Part shown: in pieces, positions 9,923 through 23,100 of the stretch | Layout of the letters: every line of letters begins with the position of its first letter | How positions within the stretch are numbered: position 1 is the first letter of the stretch | From: Harmothoe impar | Taxonomy: Eukaryota; Annelida; Polychaeta; Phyllodocida; Polynoidae | Assembly: GCA_947462335.1 (NCBI GenBank) | Contig: OX381721.1 | Span: 38,652,488 to 38,716,487 of the forward strand | DNA length: 64,000 bases | Reading direction: 5' to 3' | Notes under the pieces: generated by a model | What the model was told of the DNA's origin: nothing | Database searches by the model: none | Seen by the model: the letters and a program-made list of their open reading frames with translations, nothing else | Translations under genes and position numbers: made by a program

Positions 9923-10693
9923 TGTAGTGGGTCGCCGCTGTACTATTTCTATGGAACCAGTTTGAGTTATATTTGGTATATGTGTTGTCGTGTATCCAGG
10001 CCGCACTCCTGTCTACTGCCGAGTATAAGGTTATATAAGCCCACACCTGAGGATTGGTGGAGCGCGGCCTGGTTATGTGCATTGAGCCGTGACCGCCACG
10101 TGTCACCCGACATATCTCGGCAGCAGCGGATGCACCGGCGCGTGGTTACGCGGAGTTCCTCGGGAACTCAAGTGTTTACGAGTAATGAAGAGAATTACAT
10201 AACGACCAGTACATAAGACCTGGGGTTCTGCTAATCGAGGACCCAGTCTTGCTGCGCACTTCGGCCAGCTTGACTGCTCCACAACAGAGCTTCCCCGAAC
10301 TCTGTTGTACCTTTTAGGCCTAGTCCTGTCGCTGCTTCCACCTTGGTCACCCTGCGTCTTTCTCTGTTCCACCCTCTGGGGGAACTAGAGGAGATAGACG
10401 CATTGGTGTACAACTCCGGGTACAGAACTCCCTCTGTGGAGTCTGATCCAAGTGGAGTTAACCAAGATGGAAGAGAGCCTTGGAACTCGGGAATTATGTA
10501 CTAGACCGTGAGCGTATACCTCCTGTATGTTCATATGACCACTGGTGTTCAGAAGCCTATTTGATTATTGCTATCCGTCTGTATGATTACGAGCCGTATG
10601 TCAGAATGAATAAAGTGTAATTTCTGAACAACCTATTTTCGAATCTGGAGTTTTTCATAGCCGATGTCTATCTTAGAATAGCCAACAGCTACA
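9923..10693 (+). mobile_element. 3' LTR of the Gypsy element
   Basis: The LTR begins TGTAG after the polypurine tract and ends CTACA, a perfect 5-bp terminal inverted repeat with TG...CA ends. It has a TATA box (TATATAA, 10032-10038) and a poly(A) signal (AATAAA, 10609-10614), giving a long R region. The matching 5' LTR is not in the window, so the boundaries rest on internal signals only. Confidence 0.7.
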
Positions 10694-12622
10694 CTATGGA
10701 TATGAGAGGGTGACTAAAGATAACTACAGTCAACTGGCTGAGAGCCTTTTAGTTACCCTTTCATAACCACTGTATTTCTGTTTTAAACCACTGCTGTGAG
10801 GTTATGTGAATGTATGTAGGCAATACCCTATAGGTGTGAACTCCATTGTCTTACCCCTCCACTGTGGTTTAATTAGACTAGCTCCCCTCTACAACAGGTG
10901 ACAGGCTTGTTGATTTATGACCATGTTATTAGTGTTGCAGGATAACTGTTAGATAACTTATGTCTCTGTGGGCCTTTTGTCTGCGTCTGTCATCTACAGC
11001 ATGGCACCTGAATGCCTTAATCCTTTCTGAGAAGCAAACTGCATTCTTCTCCTTTTTATGTCAATATGCATAAATGTCGCTCTGGTAGATAACTTGTGAG
11101 GACTGCAGTCATGCATCGTGCCTGATACATGGTAGAGTGCCGGCAATTCAATTCTAGTGCTGTCTAGTGCATAATGGGAAATGATCATGAAATCTTGTGA
11201 GATCTATTGAGGTTCATACACTGTAACAGGGTTGACCCTAATATAACTATCAACCAAAGTGTATGGTGACAGATGTCATGATATTGTTGTGTGAAGTGGG
11301 CGAGCATAGAAAGGTGAGAAGGTCATATAGGAGCTCTGCTTCAGTTACATTATTTGACCCTCTTTCTCCCTTTCTCTATTTCCCTACTGACATTTTGATA
11401 CACCCCGACAATCTATAATATATAATTTAATCTCCCTTAACCCACGATGGATGTCTAGGACAAAGCATTTCACACCTTGGATATTTCTACATAACCGAAG
11501 GTTAAGTCAGATACCCCCCTCGTAACTGAGTTATGTATTAAACATGGCAAACTGACTGGTGGCCTCATAGTTGCCATGGTTATTTTGACATACTCTCAGT
11601 TACTCGTAGGGTATCTACTACATAGCATCAATTACGTTAATTTTTAGGCTCAAAGTCTAATCACAGCTTTTTACTCTTTCCTTGGCAATATGGATAATAT
11701 GTGCAGCTGCCATGGGTTGGCAAGCCGAACTTGACTTGAAGCCATTGATGCCTCGAATCTGTGGAAAATGAATTAATTTCCTCAAATCAGTCAGAAGTCC
11801 TTTTTATCAAGTGTCTGTCGGTGAGTTTAAGTGGCCGTTAACCGATGAATGGCGCTGTTTACAGCCCTGTGGGTAGCACAGACCAGAGGAAAATAATCAC
11901 TCAGTCTTTGAGTTTTAAATGAATTTAGGTCAAACTGTTCATAATTAACATCAGGGAAAGACACCAAGGAGGGGTGTTATTGGGATATCCATTATATCAT
12001 AATGACATCACTTACATGTGTCAATTATCAATTTTCAGCTAAGAACATTTAAGATAAGAAAATATGCCAGCTAATTCTAATCCATGAACTTCCTCACTTC
12101 AAAATGATGTCAGGGTAGTAATCTTTACCCCGTCATATATCCTAAATTAATCATCTCTATAGAATAATAGTGATATCACCCATCTGTATGGTCTGGCTGT
12201 ATATGGAAGCCCTTGTCCATATTGTCTCTCTGCTCCTTCCCCAATCCCCTGGGCAGGCCTTAGTGCTCGGTGATGTCTCTTACCCATAATGCATTGCTGC
12301 TGGTGTGATGAGACATTTGTCACAGTAAGTATACATTCCCTACTCCCAGTGTCCACTTTCCCACAGCTCTTTGCCCAGAGGCATCTTAATCCTAGTCAGT
12401 CAGGATATTAGGTAAATAGGGATTTCCTTTTTAGCAGAGATTGGTTTGTGCAAGTCTGGCGTCAACCAAACAAGGAGCCATGACTCTGTGAGCATGCAGG
12501 TACTGAGTATGGATGGATGGAGGCATAAAGCAACCCCCATGAGTGTTAGTGGTCATGGAGGGAGGAAGGGAAGTGCTTAGTCCCCCCCCCCCCCCCCAAA
12601 AAAAAAAAGGTTGTTTCAGGTC

Positions 12623-12707
12623 AGATCTCTATAAACCGCCATGCCTCCTTGCTGGCCGAAATTGGTTGGATGGTGGGTGTGGCGGTTTATAGAGAGAGAT
12701 TTGTATG
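12623..12707. repeat. short inverted repeat
   Basis: CTCTATAAACCGCCA faces GGCGGTTTATAGAGAG about 45 bp away, and a third diverged copy (GGCGGATTATAGAG) lies at about 12772-12786. Probably a tiny MITE. Confidence 0.5.
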
Positions 12708-12789
12708 GTTATATACAAACACTAACCCCTTGTTAACCTGGCAGTAGGTGAGACTGGCGGACTATTGGATGGCGGATTATAGAGATCTG

Positions 12790-12960
12790 ACTGTAACATG
12801 GGCAGAAAATGAAAGTAATAGCCGGCCTGTCTGAAGATCCTAAAATTGACCCAAAAAAAATATAAAAACGAAAGTTTCTTCCAAATTGCATAAAATAAGC
12901 TAGGGTCGGCCCTGTTCTGGGTCGGTCGGGTGACCTGAAACAAAACTCTTTTTTTTTGCC
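12790..12960. repeat. dispersed repeat, copy 1
   Basis: Shares CTAAAATTGACC, CAAATTGCATAAA-like words, TAGGGTCGGCCCT and TCGGGTGACC in the same order with 63395-63650, so the two are diverged copies of one interspersed repeat. Confidence 0.55.
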
Positions 12961-13556
12961 TTAGTATAAGAGCAGGATTCTTCTTTACATTTATTTCCCT
13001 AGCAACGGCTAGTATGGAAGTCAGATCGCCAGTACAGCTTACAGGATCTGCCCAAGGCCAGAGTGTGACATATACGTGAGGTTTTATGAGTATGCTACAG
13101 TACTTAATCAGCAATTTATAGGATTTACCAAAGATAGGGGTGCGGCTAATGCGTGAGTTGGATAAGCAGGTCACTATCAGGATAAGAGTAAGAAATGAAG
13201 CACAAAGTTGTGAAAAGTTTTGCATAAAAATGATGCGCATAAAATGAACACGAACTTGAACACACTGTGTACTAGAGCTTGCACAGTTCCATTACGAATT
13301 TGAACTCCATAACTATACCTATATCATAAACTGCAATCCCTCTACATGAAAAATAGCCACCAGGAATTTTTCCCATTTTTACCATGAAAAGAATCATGGT
13401 CAACATATTTGCTCCTCAGAAATCCTTTGAAATATCTGATATACATAAATTATCAAAATGATTCATCGCGTTCTGGCAGAGAGAAAGTATGCCATGGATG
13501 ATAGCGAGGCCAGTCTTAATTCAAAGATATGGGTGGGGTGGGAGCAACATGGTCTA

Positions 13557-13755
13557 GACCCCTACATTCAATATGGAGACATGGGCATTTCTTAAAATCG
13601 ACATGAGGTCTAGTGACATGTGACATGAGGCTTAAAAAGATAGTGACATGGGACATGGACAGTCCCAAAATTGACATGGGACATGAGCATTGTTAAGCAA
13701 CATGCAACATGGGGCATTTCTTAAAATCGACATGCGACATAAGGACCCCCCCTCC
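13557..13755 (-). repeat. CATGTCG-type degenerate repeat, inverted copy
   Basis: A run of degenerate units around CATTTCTTAAAATCGACATG, the reverse complement of the repeat at 58440-58885. Units are 20-40 bp with irregular spacing, so this is a decayed simple repeat, not an array of unique spacers. Confidence 0.6.
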
Positions 13756-13764
13756 CTGATTAAG

Positions 13765-13956
13765 GGCTCCAGCAACCTGGCCAACCAGTGTCTAAGACTC
13801 TCTGCCACCCTGCCATACCATGTCAACTCCAGCAGTGCTCAGTGCTGGCCCCTGGTGGAAGGTGTAGGAAACACTGTGAGTCGTCATTCTGGGGGAGACG
13901 TGGCGGCCAGACGCAGTCTCTGGGAGCTTTCACTCTCCCAGCACAGTCTCAAATAA
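13765..13956 (+). other. possible terminal exon or exon remnant, unknown gene
   Basis: After an AG at 13763-13764 a frame of about 64 codons runs to a TAA at 13954-13956 with coding-like composition (for example LANQCLRLSATLPYHV). The AG lacks a strong polypyrimidine tract, no upstream exon can be assigned in the 3 kb before it, and a MITE starts one base after the stop. It may be a pseudo-exon carried by a mobile element. Confidence 0.22.
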
Positions 13957-14276
13957 GGGAGTGGTCATTTTTTAACAACAGGGGGGGGTTGGTGGATTTG
14001 GGGGGGGACTAAAAAAATTTGGACCCCTTGAAGGGGGGGGGGCCAAAAAAATTTGGACCCCTCTTGAGGGGGGGACCAAAAAAATTGCACCCCTTTTTAG
14101 CGAAAAAGCCCGCGCGTTACTATAGCTCAAAGGGGTCGGCCGCGCTCAATTTCAACTTGCCTGAGGGGGGGACCAAAAAAATTTCGACCCCTCCCGTGGG
14201 GGGGACCGGAAATTTTTCGACCCGCTCTCGCAAAAATCCACCAACCCCCCCCTGTTGTTAAAAAATGACCACTCCC
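13957..14276. mobile_element. MITE family A, copy 1
   Basis: A 320-bp element starts GGGAGTGGTCATTTTTTAAC and ends with the reverse complement. Its core has several G-runs followed by AAAAAAATTT and a GAGCTATAGTAACG word. It is flanked by TAA on both sides, a short target-site duplication. Eight full or partial copies occur in the window. Confidence 0.85.
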
Positions 14277-14903
14277 TAAGACTGCCAAAAAGCTCTCTTG
14301 TGGAAGGATGGAGGAAAACAGCACTACATTGCTGGTCTAAAGGCAGTTATTGTCTTTTTTCTGAAGAATCTGATCAGATATAATCTTGGTAGCCATGATA
14401 CTCAGGGCTATAGTTGACCTACTGAAGCTAAATAGATATCAGATGGTAGCCTTTACGGTCACTTAGGCCACTTAAAACCAATGATCAGCTTTGCGACAAG
14501 GCGCACATCCTTTAGAGAGGGCCGCATTGGTGTGTTTTTTTATGGTGTTTTTTTTTACTTTTTAGAAAAGAAGGGCCAGAAATGGCTGTATCTAAAAACA
14601 ATTCAGAAGACAAGTTGCAAAAAGATCAATATCTCAGCTGTTAATAGGGATAGAAACGAACTTTAAATGGCATTTTGGTCCTTATACTTATATGTGAAGA
14701 GCATCAACGTTATGGGAAAAAATTAAAATGCCCTCCCCGCACCTCCAAAACAAAGTAATTTGCTCGATTCTTGTACATTTCTCATGAGCCTTCAGCCCCA
14801 CCCCCAGATTGGGTAGACCTAGTATGCTAACCATCTAATGTCAGCCTAATGTTGTTTATGATTCTTTGTGCCCTTTACTGTCATGAATGCAGCTCTACGG
14901 AGT

Positions 14904-15393
14904 TGATACCCTCCTCACCCACTGGCATGATACCCTCCTCAAGCACTGGCATGACACCCTCCTTACCCACTGGCATGATGCCCTCCTCACCCACTGGCAT
15001 GATACACTCCTCACACACTGGCATGATACCCTCCTCACCCACTGGCATGATACCCTCACCCACTGGCATGATACCCTCCTCACCCACTGGCATGATACCC
15101 TCCCTATGCACTGGCATGATACCCTCCTCACACACTGCCATGATACACTCCTCACCCACTGGCATGATGCCCTCCTCACCCACTGGCATGATGCCCTCCT
15201 CACCCACTGGCATGATACCCTCCTCACCCACTGGCATGATACCCTCCTCACCCACTGGCATGATGCCCTCCTCACCCACTGGCATGATACCCTCCTCACC
15301 CACTGGCATGATACCCTCCTCACCCACTGGCATGCATATGATACCCTCCTCATGCACTGGCATGATGCCCTCCTCATGCTCTGGCATGATACA
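14904..15393 (+). repeat. 24-bp minisatellite, about 20 units
   Basis: Tandem units of ACCCTCCTCACCCACTGGCA plus TGAT, with point variants and a few 18-21-bp units. Because the unit is 24 bp, long ORFs open in several frames on both strands; these are artefacts of the repeat. There is no promoter or homology to suggest translation. Confidence 0.9.
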
Positions 15394-15499
15394 CCAATGA
15401 AGTGCCAAGTTAATCACCATTGTCGCTGACAGCAAATTTATGAGCATGAAACGTTGACGCATAACCTAACATAATTCTCAGTACATTGCCAGCTAAGTA

Positions 15500-15620
15500 A
15501 CATCCCCATCAAAGTATACCCCTTTTCTTGGAAAGCACGGGGATTTATTAAGAAAAATACCCCCTTTTCTTAAAATCCACGGGGATTATTTAAGAAAAGC
15601 ACCCCTTTTTCTGGAATTTC
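15500..15620 (+). repeat. imperfect ~40-bp tandem repeat
   Basis: Three diverged units of the form CCCCTTTTCTTAAAATCCACGG in tandem. Confidence 0.5.
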
Positions 15621-15715
15621 AGGGGACATTGGAAATGCTGGGAAATGGACTCTTTTCCGGTGTGTTTAGAACGCAGGTGACGTACATTATGTACACTAAG
15701 TGCAGAGACCGCCCA

Positions 15716-15955
15716 GCTAACAAAAAAAAACGTTATTTTACGTCAAAAAAACGTTTTAAACGTTAGATAACATTATGCCATAGTAAGGAGCCTTAGACAG
15801 TCTAGCGTCTTACAGATTGAGAGTGGATAAATTTTATCCTCTTGTAAACTGATCAAATAGTGGCCGCCGGCCGAGGATCGCCGGTCCCTCGTCGGCCTGA
15901 CGCCTGACTGTAGAGAAACGTTATATATTGTATAACGGTTTTTGTTTACTGGGCG
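15716..15955. mobile_element. probable MITE
   Basis: AACAAAAAAAAACGTTAT at the left faces ATAACGGTTTTTGTTTAC at the right, bounding about 240 bp. Flanking duplication is not clear. Confidence 0.4.
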
Positions 15956-16014
15956 GGGCATGATACACCAATGAAGTTACGCACCGTAGTCGCGTTGATG
16001 CACCTGACAACAAA

Positions 16015-16720
16015 GGAGCATGATACCTTAATGCATCACCTGGTGCTTAAAGTGTTAACCCTTTAAGGGCAGCATGATTTCTTAATGCATCATGCCCTTG
16101 GTCGGCATGATGCATGAATGCAACCCTGGTGAGTGCACTAGTCGCCAGCGCTGCATTTAATGCATCATGTCGACCCTACAGCGTTCAGACACCCACGAAG
16201 GGTCAGCATGATGCAGCAATACAGCACTGGTAAGGTACTCGACCAGGCTGCATTGCTGCATCATGACGACAAATGTAATCTTTTAGCGATATCTCTCCTT
16301 AGAGTGTTAAAAAGGCCCTGCCACACGGTCTGTGTCTAAGAGCTGAGTCTAACAGTATACAACGACCCGACACACGAATAAAGCAATGTATTGAAGCATG
16401 CTCATAAACTTTACAAATCTAAATGAGGCCTTCACAGTTGGATGAGTTCTACAAGCCTTGTCTGTCTTGTCTGAGTAGTACAGCCAGAGGTGGCAGGAGT
16501 ATTAACCCTTTAAGGCAGACCTACTGCTGTAATGCGCTGTGGTATTTTATCGGCATAGTGCCTGAATGAAGGCTTGCGAGTAACTCGCCAGTGCTGCATG
16601 GACCGCATCATTCCCACCCTAGGAGTGTATCAACCCTGTATGATCTACATGATGCATGAATGCAGCACGGGTGACTTATAAGTACCGTGGTTGATGCATC
16701 GCGATGGCAAATAAACCTAA
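16015..16720. repeat. ATGCAT-type dispersed repeat (family F), copy 1
   Basis: The stretch repeats CATGATGCATGAATGCA, TAATGCATCATG and CCCTTTAAGG(G/A)C words in both orientations. Related copies are at 26535-26680, 48325-48910 and 56745-56995. It looks like a MITE family with imperfect internal palindromes. Confidence 0.55.
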
Positions 16721-17043
16721 CTTTTGAGGCACTAAATGGTTTATATCTACTTCACATGGGACTCTATTCTGGAGATCCAGAATTCCTTCAAGACTTGCTG
16801 CCAAGTGCAGTTTTAGTTTAATCCCTCACACTTCATAGACTGTAGATCTCATCTGTTTTTCTGGAGCCATTTCTGGATTTGGAATACCACTTCTGGATCT
16901 GATATTTGGGATACCTGGCTTTCACATAAGATCTGATACAGCTTATACCAACATGGAGTAAATGACACCACATTTGAAACACGACAAGACAGGAATTAGC
17001 TGTAGGGTAGTGTTATGTGGATACCTATGTTAACACACTGACC

Positions 17044-17107
17044 ATGACCTGGACAGGTTACACATTCCTCTGTGCACTCATCGTATATGTTGTCAAGTCT
17101 ACAGAAG
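17044..17107 (+). CDS. lectin receptor exon 1: signal peptide
   Basis: The ATG (context ACCATGA) opens a 21-residue hydrophobic leader (TFLCALIVYVV core) ending at the donor GTAAGC. The exon ends in phase 1. The 5' UTR start and promoter are not visible; I see no TATA box close upstream. Confidence 0.8.
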
Positions 17108-20100
17108 GTAAGCAGTTTCTTTTCTCATAAGTGACCATTAACCCCCTCCCCCCCCCTCAATAAAAGGGGGGGGGGAACAAACAGAGAAGAAATGAGGGGA
17201 AGAAAGAGAGAAGGGCACATTTTTCAAGCCAGATGATAAAGACTAGACACAGACCCAAGTCATTATTGTGTCCCAAAATTTCTGGGGGGGGGGCGTGCCC
17301 CAACACCCCCTCCCCCTAGAAAATCCTGTATCCGCCACTGACTTGGTGAGTCAAACTGGCACATTGCAGTTTATTGGTTTGGTTTATATGTTTCTATGAC
17401 AAAAATCTTTCTTTATTAATAGCAACTATTAAAATATATAATTTCGAATTCGATAGGCATTAGCACAATGGCTTAGTTGAATATGTCACTTCCATGCACA
17501 GTTTTGAACCCATGCAGACTGCAGGGGCAATCTGTCCATTACAGATCTATATTTTTTGTTTGTTTGTTTGTGTATTTTAACGTCCCACTGACAATGCAGG
17601 TGAGACTTACTCAAGTTTCAGTTCACATTCTGAGTAAGGCATACTTGACTCAAATGGACTTCAGATTGCTCATACGCAAATATACATTACTACACAAAGA
17701 AAAGAAACAGCGTGAATAGGGAGTCTAGGTTGCCTCCAGAATGACTACCCTCTCTAGGGGAGTCCAGGTCCTTATGTGACTCCCTTGGGTGAGCCAGAGA
17801 GCTTTGCTACTCCCCTAGGTGACTCCCTTAGGTCAACCAGGGAGTCACTTAGGCTCCCCTAGGCAGCTTGGGCTCCCCTGTATAGGGGAGTCATTCTGGA
17901 GGCAACCTGGCCTCCCTTCTGACTCTGTTTCTTTTCTCTGTGTATGCAGATCCTTTAAAAGCTAAGGCAGCGTTGTGTATGCCTTCTGAACTTTGCATAC
18001 CTATACAGCAAGTACGAGGTTGTGTGTTTCCAACATAAACAAAGTCGTTAGGTGAGTCTACATGTGTCTACTTATAGATAGGCCATCCGAGATCTGTACA
18101 GCCTTATATCATGTGGACCATGGCCACATTATAAACCTGCATTGTCCAACGTTGTATGAGTCAGCCTTGTCTGTATTCTATGTAACAGGGGATCTCCCCC
18201 TTCCAGCCCGTCCAGTGCAAACCTGACACCACCTTCATTAAGGGAGTGGGGGGGGGGACCAAAAAAATGTGGACCCATCTTAAGCGGTCGGCCGCGCTCG
18301 ATTTAAGCCCGCCTGAGGGGGTGACCAAAAAAATTCGACCAACCCCCCTGAAAATCCACCAACCCCCCTGTTGTTAATAATATGCCACTCCCTGAGGGAT
18401 TCATTTTAACCATACCCTTGAAAGTCCTTTTCTATTGATTTTAAGTAAAAAGAAAATACCCCTTATAATAGTGAAAAACACTTTTCTGTTGTTTTATCTA
18501 GGGGGCCTTGATTTAATTACCCCCGATTTTACACCAAAGAAAAACAACCTTGTTGGTCTGTGTACATTGATGTAGCTGTGTGCTGTGTGCTTCATGTACT
18601 CAAAAAGGAAACTTGTCTCCAGACTTGTCTAAGTGACGGTCATAAAATAAACGAGTTAAAAAATTGTCTAAGTGACAAGGAAGCGGGTCTTCTAGCTTGG
18701 GATACAAGACCCACTTAGCATGTGCCAGCCCAAAACCCAACATACCATTTGTGGGATGGTAACCTGATAGTTTACTTTTTCAGTGTGTGTGAGGTCAGCA
18801 TGTCGACCTGACATTTACATGGTTCATTAAATCAGTATAGTACACTCTGGCTGAAGTCATGAACGCATTGAAGACTGTCTCATACCCAAAGGTTCCACCC
18901 CCCCTCCCCGCAAGATGGGGCATAATAGTCGACCCCTTTAGGCCGGACTCCACTACGGCGACACAGATACCTGCGAAACATGGCCTTATTTTAGGCCCTT
19001 TGTTCTCAAATAGATCGCCTTGTTTCGCCCTGAAGGCCGCCTGAATGTCCCCAGGAACAGGGCAACATTCACAGCGAAACAGAGCAAAACAGGGCGATCT
19101 ATTTGAGAACAAAGGACCTTAAAGAAAGCCCTGTTTCGCAGGTATCTGTGTCGCCCTAGTGGAGTCCGAGCTTTTGAGCTATGATATTATTTTGGTATCT
19201 TTGGTTGCCCCCAGAATCCACCACTAATTCCCACCCCCATTGTGAAAAAAACGATCACTCCATAATGCAAATTATTCAATGTGTCAAAACTAATTACACA
19301 AGTTAATATTAGAATCAATATCGATATTACTTTCATGTTGATTCAGCATTTGGATTTGCATAAGGTTTCAAAATCAACCAAATTCTTCTCACAGTACATG
19401 TACTTATTTGTCTTAAGGTGGGTCGCTACCCTTTGATCAAAGTTAACAGATTTTTCGATTGTTTTTCCTAGGGACAGTTTAAATCATACTGACATGATAA
19501 ATGAAAAGAAAAAATGGGGGGGGGGCGAATTACTTTTTGAAATATCGAATTTTGAAATATTTAAGTGTTTTCATCTATTTAAACAAATTAGAAAAAATTG
19601 TAAAGATTTCCATTGTTTTTTTTCCATATTGACTGTTGTTCACAGAAATATAAAACATCACATGCAAAACGTCTCTAGGCTCCCCTTTACTAAAAAGTAT
19701 TTTATAGTATTATCCTAAGGCATTCTGGGTAAAAATACAATGTTTGGGCAAAGAGTGAGAACATATCATCATTATTTTGTAGCCTCATTGAATAAAAAGA
19801 GTTTTCAAAGTTAACAGATTTTTTTTTAAATCTCAGAAAATTGTTCAGATAATTTGCTAACATACGAAAGTAATTTTGATAGGTGGTCCCGCACATGGGT
19901 AATATCAGCAAACTTTGGCTACAAAACATTCTCATTAAATAATCATGGTTGTTTCAAGCAATATGTTAAGCTCTAATGTATTTCTGAGAAAATTCATTCT
20001 TAGATAATGTCAATGCACTAATTTATGTTAAAAATAGTAAATATTATCATATTTTACCATAAAACCTCACGTATAAGCCGCGGCTAGTACGCGAGTCAGA

Positions 20101-23100
20101 TCGGTGGTGCGACTTATAGGATCGGCCCAAGTCAGAGTTAGGGATGTCATTGACATGCAATTTATGCTGATGACGAATATTGACATATAATTGTCAATAC
20201 ATCATTGTATTGCAATATGATATTTAAACTGTTAAGTACATCTGAAACACTGTTTATTACCTTAATTAGCTGAGTAAAATAACAAAACAGAGGTTAATGG
20301 TAGCTGAACACCAGTCCCATTGTTTTCACTGAAAATGTTCACATAATAGTCATCGTCATGAAACACAAACAAAACTCCCAGCCTTATATACTGCGAGATA
20401 GGAATCTGACCTCAGGCTGGCTGAAAGGATGAGTACCCCAACTGTAAGCTCAACTGTTAAACTCAGGACTATTAGGCCTTCTCCCCATCCCCTTATTAAA
20501 CATGGTAATCTCAGGGTGCACTGGATACAGGCACCGTCAGGTACCATGATACAACTGCATACCTTGCTTTCCCCACTTGTAAAGCTCAATTTCTCATGAA
20601 ATAAATATTGACATAATTATATTGACATATTAAAATTGTCAATATTATATATTGCTATATTAACATAATAGCGATATGTAAATATAGCGAATGTCAATGA
20701 CATCCCTAGTCAGAGTGAGGCTTATATATGCGAGTTTATGTAACTATGGTACAGGTACTAAAACTCACTGTAATCCGATCTCTGGTGCAGCTTATAGGAT
20801 CGATCCAAACTCAGGGTGCGGCTTATATGCGAGTTAGGCTTATACGCGAGGTTTTACGGTACAAATATTTCAAATATCAAAAGTCCCATAAAATGCTCAA
20901 TTTTACCTGGATTTGCCTCATTTTTTTATATGATGTGGGGAACTCATATAATGTATCAGACTATGCAATATGGTGTCATTCTGATACATCAAAGCTGCAT
21001 GCGCAGAGACCTGCGCAGTGGGTTCATTTTTAACAGGTAGTGATCCACCTTAAAAGATTTTGCTACAATATTCATAAAGGAATGGCCATTTTCTAATACG
21101 GGGGGAGGGAGCAGTGGATTCTGGCATAATTTTTGGTCCCTCCCCATGAGAGGGGTTAAAATGTTTTTGGTCCCCCCCCCCCAGCAAATTGAAATTTGCC
21201 GCTGTCGACCCCTTTGAGCTATAGTAATGCACTGGCTTTAGCGTTCCCCAACTGTAATTGATAAATAAACACTCCCTTCGGTCACTCAAAAAAAAGCTCA
21301 TCACCCCGCACATCATAAACATCATGATTTGGGGGGGAAAATATGCTAAAATTGGAGAAATATGGGCAAATTTGGTATCAAATTAAATCTTAAGTTGTCA
21401 GTCATGCAGTCAGCTTGGATTATAAAAACCTTTCAGTAAAATCAGTAAAAAAAAGAAATTTTATGAAAAACACCCTCTTCATATTTTTTTACTCCTTGGT
21501 GATGAGAAACTTTTTTTTCTTTTTTTTGAGTGGCGTTACATGAGTTAACGTTGTTGTTACCAGGTCAGGACCTGTGTGAGGATGGTGTCTGCTACCACTA
21601 CAACAACGTGCCCCTCACGTGGAACAAGGCTGCCGACGCCTGCTACCTACAAGGGTCTCTACTCGTCACCGTGCCCAATGGAGACGTACAGGAGGCGCTC
21701 AAGAAGGTCAGTAAAAGTCTCAAGAAGGTTGGTAAAAACCTCAAGGAAGTCAGTAAAAACCTCAAGGAAGTCAGTAAAAACCTCAAGGAAGTCAGTAAAA
21801 ACCTCAAGAAAGTCAGTAAAAACCTCAAGAAAGTCAGTAAAAACCTCAAGGAAGTCAGTAAAAACCTCAAGGTAGTCAGTAAAAACCTCAAGGAAGTCAG
21901 TAAAAACCTCAAGGAAGTCAGTAAAAACCTCAAGGAAGGTCTGTAAAATTCCCCAAGAAGGTCTAAATGGTTCTAAATTTCTCTAGGAAGAAAAATCCTG
22001 GTACTACCTTATACCAGTAACCTCAGGTTACAGACAGCTAGCTCATCTATGTGATGAACACTATGTGCTGAACAAATAATTGATATTATAATATTTTATC
22101 CTATGATGATCCTATAATATCATCCTTCGGTTAGTGAATAAAAAAGTTCCCATGCAACAAAATTCTCCATGCCAAATAAAATTTCAACAACAAAGTAGAT
22201 TAGTTAAAGATCCAAGAGGATCAATAAAGGACCAGGGATGTTGGTAAAAGCCTCAGAAGGTCTGTAAAGTCTCCAATGAGATCAGTAAAGCCCTGAGGCC
22301 GGTCAGGAAAGGCTCTCAACATGGTCAATAAAAGTCCAAGGTAGGTCAGTGAAAACAATCATGAAGGCTAGGTCACGACAACAAGGCGGCCGACGTTTGT
22401 TACCTACAGGGGGCTCTGCTGGTCATCGTGCCATACGGTGATGTACAGGAGGCACTCAGCAAGGTCAGTAAGATACCCACCAAGGTCAGTAAAGGTCACA
22501 AAGAAGGTCAGTAAAAACCCTAAGGAAGTCAGTAAAAACCTCAAGGAAGTCAGTAAAAACCTCAAGGAAGTCAGTAAAAACCTCAAGGAAGTCAGTAAAA
22601 ACCTCAGGGAAGTCAGTAAAGTTCCCGAGGAAGTCAGAGAAATTCCCAAGCAGGTGAGTGAAAGACCTAAGACGGTCAGTAAAAGTGTCCAGGAAGTTAA
22701 AAGCCTTAAGAAGATCAATATATCAGGTCAGTAAAAGCCCTGAAGAAGAGTAGTAATGCCGCTGCAGGAGGCTAGTAGAAGCCCTCAAAAATGTGTGTGA
22801 AATGGCAGTTAAAGCCATCAAGAAGGTCAGTAAAGCCCTGACGAAGGTCAGTAAGAGTCCCAAGGAAAATCACCATAAACCCTGATGGTCGGTAAAATCT
22901 CTTAGATGGCCAGGAGAGGCCCTACAGAGAGCTGCTAAAGGCCCTTGGCAAAGCAAGAGAAGCCCGAAGAGGGTCAATAAAAGTCACAAGATTTATTTCT
23001 CAGCTGGTTGGCATGTATATCACTGTTGCCTTGTGTGAGTACATTATGTTTTGACATTTCAGGCCATGAAATATGAGGATGCCACAGATGTGTGGTTAGG

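Larger units (their letters stand above)
739..10693 (+). mobile_element. 5'-truncated Ty3/Gypsy-type LTR retrotransposon with 3' accessory ORF
   Basis: The order protease, reverse transcriptase, RNase H, integrase is that of Ty3/Gypsy elements. The right end is clear: a polypurine tract at 9911-9922 abuts a 771-bp LTR starting TGTAG and ending CTACA. No 5' LTR, primer-binding site or CCHC gag is visible upstream; the pol frame simply opens after a stop at 736-738, so the copy is probably 5'-truncated or rearranged. Between pol and the LTR lies a 1,063-codon ORF flanked by two non-coding spacers of about 0.9 kb, which is not standard for the family. pol also changes frame between RNase H and integrase. 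The target-site duplication cannot be tested without the left end. Confidence 0.8.
10694..13556. other. intergenic DNA without recognisable gene
   Basis: I see no ORF with convincing coding character on either strand. The stretch holds a C/A homopolymer run (12582-12608), a small inverted repeat at 12623-12707 and one dispersed repeat at 12790-12960. The rest is unique-looking, AT-rich DNA. Confidence 0.5.

Noticed and set aside
12722..13240. 172-codon minus-strand ORF
   Set aside because: AT-rich DNA overlapping an interspersed repeat; composition is not coding-like and no family is recognised.
14849..15462. Long ORFs on both strands across the 24-bp minisatellite
   Set aside because: They exist only because the unit is a multiple of three without stops; four frames are open at once and no flanking gene structure supports translation.
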